Position numbers and translations under genes: made by a program | Shown: piece by piece, positions 55,420-64,000 of the stretch | Position numbering within the stretch: the stretch's first letter is position 1 | Layout: every line of letters begins with the position of its first letter | NCBI GenBank assembly: GCA_027405735.1 | Contig: JAPEHQ010000003.1 | Coordinates: 2,418,001 to 2,482,000 of the forward strand | DNA: 64,000 nucleotides | Direction of reading: 5' to 3' | Source of the DNA: Mucor racemosus | Lineage: Eukaryota > Mucoromycota > Mucoromycetes > Mucorales > Mucoraceae | The notes under the pieces: generated by a model | Databases searched by the model: none | What the model was told of the DNA's origin: nothing | The model's input: only the letters and a program-made list of their open reading frames with translations

Positions 55420-56625
55420 TTAGACTGCTGTATTTGTTGTTGTTGTTGTTGTTGTTGTTGGCTCTGATTTAATAGAACCTTCACTTGTTCTTTTTGAAAT
55501 TAAAGCCGAAACAGTGTCATCCAACATTGAAGAAACAGTATTTAAATCAGTTCTAGAATGAGATGATTGTTCCAACAAAAGAACAGCTCTAGTAAGATCT
55601 AGAAATATTTCCATTTGAAATTCGATTTCTTCCAACCACATTTTCCAGCAATAATTGGTTGTATTGTTTTTTAGTGATTCATAAAATGTAATTTTGTGGT
55701 TGCTGGGTGCTGTATATTTTACTCGTTTTTTCATGGGTTCTTCATTTTCATTGTTATTGCTTGGTGTTGTAAGAAAGAAGAATTGGATTCTTTGGCGAGT
55801 AATAATGTTTAAATCATTTGCTGAAAGTAGATCAGTCTGGACTAATGTTCCAATAAACCGAATAAGTATACGAAAATTTAAACGTAAAAATTGGTTATGC
55901 TGTTGAACGGCTGCCAAAGCCGTGGTTCGGGCGGATCTCGGGGATGCAATGAGTAAAAGTCTACGTTTATGATGATTATGATAGCGACTTGACATATTGT
56001 CCAAATGGCGATTAATGTGATTTAACAATAATCTATGGTGGATTTCTGTTGTAGGATCTGCTTCAAATAACGCCATCATTGTTGGATAAAGTGTTGTTAG
56101 AAAATTAGTCATTAGTCTACCAAATCTTGTAGGATAAAATTCTGTCATTAATAAATGTCTATGGTACTCTGTTGTATAACTGAGGTCGGCAAATGATGTA
56201 TGCTTTGGTAGAATATCTAGTAGTGGATCAAGAAACACATGATCTAGTATGATGCCAAGGGTTTTATCGAGGAAAAAGTCTAGGCATGGCTCCCAATTTT
56301 TGAGAGGCGATCTATCGTAAATTTCTACAGCAAGTCTATTTGATACGCTTTGGATGATTGTATGATCGATAGTGTTTGTATTTTGTATATATCCATGTCT
56401 ACTAATATAAGCTAATGCAGCATGAACAATGTGATTAAACTGATTTAATTGTGGTCTTGATAAATCAATATGATATCTATGCCAGATGATTTGATGTGCT
56501 AATGCTTTGCAATGTTTTGAACTTGTTGCTAAATACCAAAGATCAGCAAAACTAAGGTATTCAGCTATTTTTAATAATAATTCAAGAGGTAAATGTAGTA
56601 AATCTGGTGATCTATGATTTGCCAT
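55420..56625 (-). CDS. F-box protein
   Basis: A single-exon minus-strand gene, 401 aa. An F-box occupies about residues 8-55 (LLHLPLELLLKIAEYLSFAD, then YLATSSKHCKALAHQIIWHR), predicted to bind Skp1 in an SCF ubiquitin ligase. The rest is mostly helical by composition, with His/Leu-rich stretches and no substrate-binding repeat that I can name. A basic patch (EEPMKKRVKY, about 320-330) may be a nuclear signal. The C-terminus ends in a Thr run encoded by a (GTT)n tract read on the minus strand. The open frame extends 35 codons upstream to 56730, but that part is hydrophobic Phe/Leu-rich and precedes the better start MANHRSPD, so 56625 was chosen. Confidence 0.8.
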   Translation of the reverse strand: MANHRSPDLLHLPLELLLKIAEYLSFADLWYLATSSKHCKALAHQIIWHRYHIDLSRPQLNQFNHIVHAALAYISRHGYIQNTNTIDHTIIQSVSNRLAVEIYDRSPLKNWEPCLDFFLDKTLGIILDHVFLDPLLDILPKHTSFADLSYTTEYHRHLLMTEFYPTRFGRLMTNFLTTLYPTMMALFEADPTTEIHHRLLLNHINRHLDNMSSRYHNHHKRRLLLIASPRSARTTALAAVQQHNQFLRLNFRILIRFIGTLVQTDLLSANDLNIITRQRIQFFFLTTPSNNNENEEPMKKRVKYTAPSNHKITFYESLKNNTTNYCWKMWLEEIEFQMEIFLDLTRAVLLLEQSSHSRTDLNTVSSMLDDTVSALISKRTSEGSIKSEPTTTTTTTTNTAV

Positions 56626-57076
56626 TTTGTGTAAAGCAAAAAAGAAAAGAGGAAAAAGAGAAAGAGAAGGTAAAATATTGGGAATTAAAGAGGGGTAAAA
56701 TATATATAGAAATAGATGTGTCGATCGCATTCGAGACCATTCATTATTGTTCTGGGTCTTTATTCTTTTTTTCTATGCTTCCTGTTCGAGTAAAACTTGA
56801 CATCCCAACATTGGAGACCAAATTTCATGACCAGAACAAGAAACTTTAATTGGTATTTAAGCCAAACTGGGAGTCCAGAACAACACCGAAATTATTGTTG
56901 TCAGGTAGTACAAATTATTGCGAGTTAATAAGGCCTATTCTTTTTTATTTTTTATATGGAAAGTCTAATTGATTACATATATGCCGTATATATTGGTAAT
57001 TTGTGTATACAATAGTTGATTGATTGATTGACATTTCAAGGGTTTTCATATATTTGATATGTATAACGATCATTTT

Positions 57077-57118
<42 letters not shown>

Positions 57119-57560
57119 TTGGTGCACAAACATAAATAAAACTGCACTACTGTAATTTTACTTTGTGGTAGTAGAACATCAATACAAAAATGCTGCACTT
57201 TTTTTTTTTATGGTTATTTCTAGATACATAGTAGTACATTATTGCTTGATTACAGGATATTAAAGATCAAGTCATAGCAATTACATTTCATAATATGTAA
57301 TTTTTATTAGTCTTTGAATTATAGAAAAAAAACATGTGATTTTATTTAGAAATTACAACATATTCTTGAGAAAGTGAGTTTGTGCGTGAATTATTAGGAA
57401 ATTGTATATTAATGGGATGGAATGATGACGATGATGTTGTTGATAGTGAAATTATTAAAATGATTATTAAAGGTAAGGGTTAATAAATTACAGTAAATGA
57501 AATAAATAGTATAATAGTATTAAAAAATAAAAATAAAAATACAAACAGATAGGGTCTCAT
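56626..57560. other. Intergenic with a poly-T tract
   Basis: Divides the F-box gene start from the 3' end of the Zn2Cys6 gene. It contains a T run of about 34 nt at 57078-57111. No gene is seen. Confidence 0.45.
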
Positions 57561-60102
57561 CTACTTTATCAATTCTGATTGATAACCACCTAATTAATTG
57601 AGATTAATACAGAGCAAAAATTCCTTAAACATATCAACTATGACTTACCATAAAAGCCTTCATTTATGTATTGTTGCGCAGCTGGTGTTGGTGGAGACTG
57701 TGTACTAACAGCAGAAGAAGATGAATCCATTGACATATAGTTATTTACACCTTGACAGATGATATGTTGAATATCTTGTTCCATTATATTAACCAAAGTA
57801 CGAGCCAATTCAAAATCATAGGTATAATTAATAGATGATTTTGATATATCAAGTGAATTCAATAAACCAATTCTTCCAGTTTCATAATAATGATCATCAG
57901 TAGTATAACTTAATAATTTTCTGTATACTACATTAGCAAACAAGAACCCTATAAGTGGAACATGGCATTCTTCTTTTTGTCGAACCATGATTTCAAATAT
58001 TAAAGTGATATTATTCGCTGCTTTAAGACTAGTTTCTAAGCTTTGGATTGACATGAGTGTACAAGGAACACGATACATTGGTACAAATGGTTGATGTAGA
58101 ATAACTTGATTTATGCTATAATGAAGACTAACCAAATTAACACAATAACGAGCAAAAGATTTAGTATCAACATTGTACTGTGTATCAGCTTCAGCATTGT
58201 TGGTAGAAGAGCAACAGCTCTCGGGTGAATTAATATGACTAAACATGTCAATTGTATCAACACTTGCCATACTTTGCCATTCTAATGGTAAACTTGAATG
58301 AAATTCCTCAAGGGTTGATTGCATTGATAACAATTCTTGAGGCAAATCAGAATTGCCTTGAAGGGAAACAAGGGCTACCATAGATTGTTCACGCATTACT
58401 TGTAGATTGATCAGGTAAACCCAAGAATTCCATACATAATAATCAATGACAGCAGATTCATCATTTTCAGAGTTAACTTGTACTGGTGGTAATGTAGAAG
58501 GAATTGTAGATAAAGAAGGTCTACATTGACTTAAACCAGAAGATGCAGAACTATCACTTCCTTGAAGAACTTTATACCACGCGTTACAATAATAAATGGA
58601 CCAAATAAGCATTGATTCATATCTAGTTAATTTGCGATGAGGATTATAAAGACCTAATTCTTGTGCCATTGTATAAGCAATCCATTCATAAAAGTAGATT
58701 ACACCTGGATATCCATTTTGGTAATTACAATAAGATAGTAAAAATGCAGCTTGACAGTTATCCAAAGTTGGTTCATCAAAACAATCAGCTAAAAGTTCAC
58801 GACCACGAAGACAATAGGCTACAGATAAAGCTTTACCCATATTATATTGAGGAGCATCACATGATGGTCTTTTACTCCATACATGTAATTGAAAAGCATT
58901 TCTTGCTGCCATGGCGCAAACTGCATAAATTAAAACAGTAGATGGACGCTTTACTGGATCCGGGTCGCGATAACGGAGAAGAAATTCATTTGTATCTATG
59001 ATAGGTAGACGAACCGAGGAACAACAAGGAGTGCGACAATACAGATCAACTAAATTATCTGTCAATTCTTGAGATATATCTATTGGATAATCTTGAGGCA
59101 TGGCATGCGTTGGATGAGCCCATGAATTCCAAACAGCAAAACTTGAATTTGTATGAATAGATCGTGTATCATCGAATTCAAGGGTAGGTTCAGCGGATGT
59201 ATTCGTAGTGCCATTGTTTGTTTGTGGCGTATTAGGTTTTTTTGATATTGTCATTGAACGTTTAAATTGATCAACAAGTGTAGAAAGGTCATTGTAAGAA
59301 TTGACATTACTCTCAACAGATAAACCTTTTTTTGTAGTTGTTATCTTCCATGCAGTTTGTGGCATGGGTTTTATCTTGAGTGAATGATTAGCTCTAGCTG
59401 ATAAATCTCTGGTTTTTTGAGCGAAATCTTTTGCCATGCGATCAATGGAATCCTGCCATTGATCCATCACTTTATTCATCGTATTTAGTACTTGTGATAC
59501 ATGATTAGCTTTAGGCTCAGTTTTCTTAAATCCACATTCAAAATTATTCGCTTCACATCGGCTGCATTTTGGAAGTGCTAAATCACATTGTTGTAGATCC
59601 TTGAAGCATTTGGTACATGGATAAACTGAGAAACTTTTTGTGGATGCAACTTTGCCATTACGTCTTGCTTTTCTTTTTGGCCCTTGTTCTTCTGCTAATT
59701 CATCATCTGAATATGTTGAAATAATGCTTTCAGTATAAGGTGAACTAACTACACTATGACCTGGAGTGGAATGATTACTATTGAATATTGGTGCAGGTGC
59801 TACATCTGTTGACTTGAGTCGATCATTAAATTTCTTTATTCTATCTCCCAATGTTTCAGTTGCTTTTTGTAATTTCTTTAATGTAGGTGCTGCTTCTGGG
59901 TATACACAAGTAATCCCTCTTCTATGACAACGAGAACAAGAAGGCTTTCTCCTATCACAAGCATGTCTAGGTTTAGGTGGATGTTAGTTATTATATAATC
60001 TCAAAACAAAAATGTAAATTACCTAAAACCTCTACAGCGAAAGCAAGCAGCTCCTAAATTAGCTTGCTTTTCTTTTTCATCTGGGATTTTGGCTTCAGAC
60101 AT
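57561..60102 (-). CDS. Transcription factor with two Zn2Cys6 clusters
   Basis: Minus-strand gene with exons 60102-60023, 59966-57649 and 57589-57561, giving 808 aa. The first cluster has Cys at residues 20, 23, 30, 37, 40 and 47 (CFRCRGFRHAC, CSRCHRRGITC); the second has Cys at 144, 147, 154, 161, 164 and 171 (CTKCFKDLQQC, CSRCEANNFEC). Both have the exact CX2CX6CX6CX2CX6C spacing. A linker with a basic patch (PKRKARRNGK) lies between them. The middle homology region (fungal_trans, PF04082) spans about 340-560 and includes LAYCxRGRELL-like and QELGLYNPHRKLTRYE motifs. The final 9-codon exon is inferred from a strong GTAAGT donor; without it the protein ends eight bases later with GKS. The target genes are unknown. 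Confidence 0.85.
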
Positions 60103-61868
60103 GTTATTGAAATGTACTTATTGGAAAAAGAGAAAAAGGGAAAAGAAAGAGATATCAGTAATAATCTTTGTATTTAAAAGGGGATATCTCTCTCGCGCGC
60201 GCTACAGTACTATTGAAATGCCTTTTGTAACCCAGGTTTTATTAACCTTCCTCTGCCAATTATTAGTACAATTCTATATTATTGGCGCCACTTTTTTATG
60301 TGCTATAATTGATAATATGATTGTATTACACAAAAACTGGAAAGAAGTCTATCAATTGGTATGTGTGTTCAATTAAAACGAATATATGAACGTGCCAGTT
60401 TATTCATTTTTATTGTTTCAATAACCCAAATGTCCCTAAAAAAAGAAATATATTTACAGCCCTGGTTAAACTTTTTTCTTTTTTTTTTGTTTTAACCCGA
60501 ATGATGAAACCTTATCTCGTCTTCTATTAAGCTACTGGAAATTTAAATCTTTAAATAAATGTATCAGAAAATAAACAAACAAACAAACAAACAAATAAAC
60601 AAAGGAAAACATGTATCATTAGAAACCAATGATTTTGACAGGTACTTAGTTGCCTAGCAACAGATTTCCGTAAATGATCTTCATTACATCGGATTGTTAT
60701 GGCAACCATTTTCGTTTGTTCTCCTCTATTATAGATGTAGCTTTTTTTCCGTATCAACAACAATGATTCATTGTGGCAATTCTCTATAAAATAACATATA
60801 TTCAAGCTGCTATTCTTTCAGAAATCAGGGAAAACGTGATATAAATTAAATATTCTCGACAGCATTCAAGGTACAAAAGGAAGATCGACTATTATTTTAT
60901 TGGTTGGTGGAATTATTATCCAAATTGTTCTAGTGTTACTTGAATATTGAACCATTTCAGCTCTTGTTTAATTGATAAACTTATCAGAAAAACGCTTTTT
61001 GAGAAATCAATCTCAAGTTTTATGTTTATTTCGTATATTTAACTTTCAGTTTTCTCAATCATATGAAAATTATATAAAAAAATAGATTAGAGATGCACAC
61101 AAAAAAAGAAAAAGAAAAAGAAAACAGAACAAAATGATAGAACTGTGATACATTGTGCTTAAATTAAGTGCACAAGTATAATTGATTTATTCTTTTTTCA
61201 AATTGACAATAAGTGCATCTATTGTTCTTGAAATAATTGCATTGTTTGTCAGAATCGAATGATTTTATCCCCTTTTGTCGTCAATTATTTAAATCAGAAA
61301 CAAATTGTCTCATATTTGATAGCTTCCCCTTTCACTCTCCCAAAAAAAAAAAGAGCTGGGTAAAACGAAAGATCGTATAAACGTCTATATATTGCCATAA
61401 AGGACCTGATTCATTTACGATATATAATCCAGCGAGCCGGATTTCCCTATTTTTCAATGATCACATAAACGCATACATTTACACATACACAAGCATTATA
61501 TATTTTTGATTTATTTACAGGATGCAAAATTTACCCGAATCCATTTACAAATTAAACTGAAACTTTCTCTATTAATTCAGGATCTAAATTTTGCGTTGAT
61601 TGATTATATTTCAAGTGTACATCTCTATTTATGTTTCTTATTTTTTCAATGACTAGGCCAATGTATTTTTTATATATTTCGAGACTTTACTATCTAATCG
61701 ATGTATTATAAACCTTCTCGTCAGCTCCATTTTGTGTCCAGACTTTAACTGAAACCAACTACATTAAAGAAACAGCTTTTAATATTGAACATTTGGTACA
61801 TACAGATTACGGAATTGATTTATTTTTCGCCTTTCAGGGTCTCAATGTACACTGCTATGTGGATCAGA
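60103..61868. other. Intergenic, no gene supported
   Basis: Promoter side of the Zn2Cys6 gene. A 52-codon plus-strand frame (60217-60376; MPFVTQVLLTFLCQLLVQFY) has two hydrophobic segments but no recognised family. A (CAAA)n run lies at 60575-60600. The rest is AT-rich. Confidence 0.4.
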
Positions 61869-63241
61869 TTTGCATGTCAAGCAAACTAGCGATTGTATTA
61901 AACCAAATTTTTGTTGTGTTCTCTTGCTTCAAAAGAGATTTTTAAATTTGACATGCATGCAAATATATCGACCTAGCTCATGTCTCACTGTATTCTTTCA
62001 TTCAATTACGATACAGAAGTTTTTTTTTTTAGTTTTTTTCAGGCCACAGATTCCTATTTCAACGATATAACTAACAATCACAATTGCCAGTCAAGTATTT
62101 GAAGAATTTTCAAGCTTTAGTTTCAAATTTATTAATTGCATAAAACGTTATTTATATATTTTTATACATGTTCAAAATAGTACTAATTTTTTTGTTTTTT
62201 GCAAAACACTGTTTATGAGTAATTACAATACTTTTTCTAAGGGATATATTCTTTCAAAAATGTTTTGGCGGCATTTTAAATAACTAAAATCTGAAGCTTC
62301 AAAAATAATTGAAATACCATTTTTGAAAAAAATTTTTTTGTTTTTTGCGATTTAAGTACAATTTTGTCTAATAAGTTACTTTAGCGTTCTAAACAACTCT
62401 GGTAGATATCTTAATTATGTATCGAATTATGTGTAAAATTATAGTTGTTTCAACTGTAATTTTTTCGTAAATTCGATTATTAAACTTTTTGATTTTTCCA
62501 GGAAACGTCAAAATATTGATAGTAAAACAACCAATTATATTATTTAGAAAAGTGCTCCGAAGAATTCTGGACAATTTTCACTTATATGCATCATAGTAAT
62601 TTTTTTTGTTTTTGCAGTGAAAATCCCGAAAAACTGATTTTCGTCAATTTTTGCCTATAGATGTAAGGGTCTGGAGGTCGATTTTTATGATGTTTTTTTA
62701 TGACCCAAAAAAATGAGGAAATAGGATAGAAAGCAACTATAGAGTTGGAAAAATGGTTGAGGGTAGCTTGGAGCTTTCAAATCTCTCAAAACCGACCCAG
62801 AAATGAGATCTGAAATTATTACATTTGTGGATATTTTCATAGAAATTCAACCAATCGAAAGTCAAATGTGGATATGATTTCTGCCTGTGTATGCTCATAG
62901 CAATAACTAAACATATATTAATTGCTAGAGATGATATTTCATACGACTGTTGACTTTAAATCTTCTTCATCTGAGATCGCGAGTGATTTAATATTATAGA
63001 ATCCGATGGCATAATCTTGCCATTTTACAAAAGCAACACATTTTCATATGTTTATTTTTGGTTTACTATAATGGTTTATAATTTATGCAAACTAGTTAGA
63101 CCAAAAAAGTAGTATTTAAAGTTTAACTTTGGCAAGAAAGCTCGTGTTTTTCGCATCCTTATTTGCGGACTCTATTTTACTAAAGGAGGGACATTTAGTA
63201 ATGGTCGTGTGCTTGTGCATAAGTTTGTACTCTCAAGAATG

Positions 63242-63242
<1 letters not shown>
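61869..63242. other. Gene-free AT-rich stretch
   Basis: Diverged AT-rich sequence resembling the old repeats elsewhere in the window. No gene, RNA or clear element boundary is seen. Confidence 0.35.
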
Positions 63243-63302
<60 letters not shown>

Positions 63303-63331
63303 TGTGTGTGTGTATGTGTGTGTGCGTGTGT
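63243..63331 (+). repeat. TG microsatellite
   Basis: About 88 bp of TG repeats with a few TATG and GCG interruptions. Confidence 0.95.
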
Positions 63332-64000
63332 TATAGCGCCTATAGATTTTGTTACACATTAGAGAAATAAATTACTGGCATTGTTGATTTGCACTAAATA
63401 TCCTATTAAAAGCTGTATAAGAAGCCTAATTCCGCTCAAATATAGAGTATACGTAAGATAAATAATGTGTACATATGAATATAAAGATCGCAAATTGTTA
63501 CTATTTAAATGTTAAATGATATACATGTGTCTTATACCAAGCGGCATTAATTATACGGAATAATGATGTGTTCTGCTGAAAAGTGAGGTTTACTTCGTTG
63601 GTCTCATTATTCTCAGAACTTGCTTGTACCATAGTGAAACAAAAAATTCCAGTATATAAAATAGATGTTTAAACTTATATTTGAAATTTAAGACATGTAA
63701 TTAATAAGTAATATGAACTTGATAAAATCCTTTACGCATTGGTGGTCCCTGTAATATTCAAGGATTACATTTCTCACACATTTATAACTTGTATGGTTTG
63801 TCGGCATCATTCATAAATAAATACTTGGCGCTGGCTTGAACGATCATTCCGGCATATATTATTAGACAAATGTATCATGTGGATTTCTTGTATCTTGAGT
63901 GGTGTTGTAATGAATATATCATTTCATATCAAGTGTTTTTACCGAGTACATACAAAATAGCATTTGAGTTACCACAAAATTCGAAAATGTGTTAGTTGAA
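63332..64000. other. Intergenic to the window end, no gene seen
   Basis: AT-rich sequence with no supported coding frame. Confidence 0.4.

Noticed and set aside
56626..56730. Upstream extension of the F-box protein ORF
   Set aside because: Hydrophobic Phe/Leu-rich residues from a pyrimidine-rich leader; the F-box normally begins close to the Met at 56625.
60217..60376. 52-codon hydrophobic ORF on the plus strand
   Set aside because: It could be extended only through a 40-bp intron with weak sites; no family is recognised.

Overview
The window is AT-rich nuclear DNA from a filamentous fungus, most likely an early-diverging one (Mucoromycota, probably Mucorales). The grounds are short GTAAG/TAG introns of about 45-100 bp in nearly every gene, a fungal gene set (TVP18, ROK1, a Cbf1-type bHLH protein, a DEK_C-tailed chitin synthase-like protein, Zn2Cys6 and Pho85-cyclin-like regulators) and abundant Ty3, hAT and TIR elements. 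No tRNA, rRNA, CRISPR array or bacterial-type operon was found. All gene models were spliced by hand and every main model keeps an open frame across its junctions.

Layout. 1-3.6 kb: dispersed repeats, with a solo LTR inserted in one of them. 3.7-12.8 kb: host genes. A DUF202 membrane protein, tropomyosin and TVP18 lie on the minus strand; a Cbf1-like bHLH factor and a 1036-aa FUSC/Bre4-like membrane protein lie on the plus strand. A 1.4-kb TIR element sits between TVP18 and the bHLH gene. 13.6-28.5 kb: a transposon block holding a complete Ty3/chromovirus with identical LTRs, a complete 6.4-kb hAT transposon with an intact spliced transposase, and a 0.9-kb TIR element. 28.5-33.3 kb: gene-poor, with an orphan dynein-intermediate-chain exon and a 363-bp hAT-type MITE. 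33.3-46.6 kb: minus-strand genes for ROK1, a very divergent chitin synthase-like protein, a Pho85-type cyclin and LUC7. 46.6-48.8 kb: remnants, including a decayed zinc-finger ORF. 48.9-50.6 kb: an SHD1 + F-box + Cys-rich protein. 50.6-53.6 kb: repeats and the second MITE copy. 53.7-60.1 kb: small hypothetical genes, an F-box protein and a transcription factor with two Zn2Cys6 clusters. 60.1-64 kb: mostly empty, with a TG microsatellite.

The lead I rate highest pairs two genes 8.5 kb apart. The chitin synthase-like protein has lost the usual catalytic signatures but carries three NPFxD motifs (NPFQD, NPFAD, NPFDD). NPFxD is the known ligand of the Sla1 SHD1 domain. The nearby plus-strand gene fuses an SHD1-like domain to an F-box. 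Taken together they suggest a ubiquitin-ligase adaptor that reads endocytic NPFxD signals; this is inference. The mobile-element part is unusually readable, because target-site duplications and unoccupied sites are both present in the window for two insertions.
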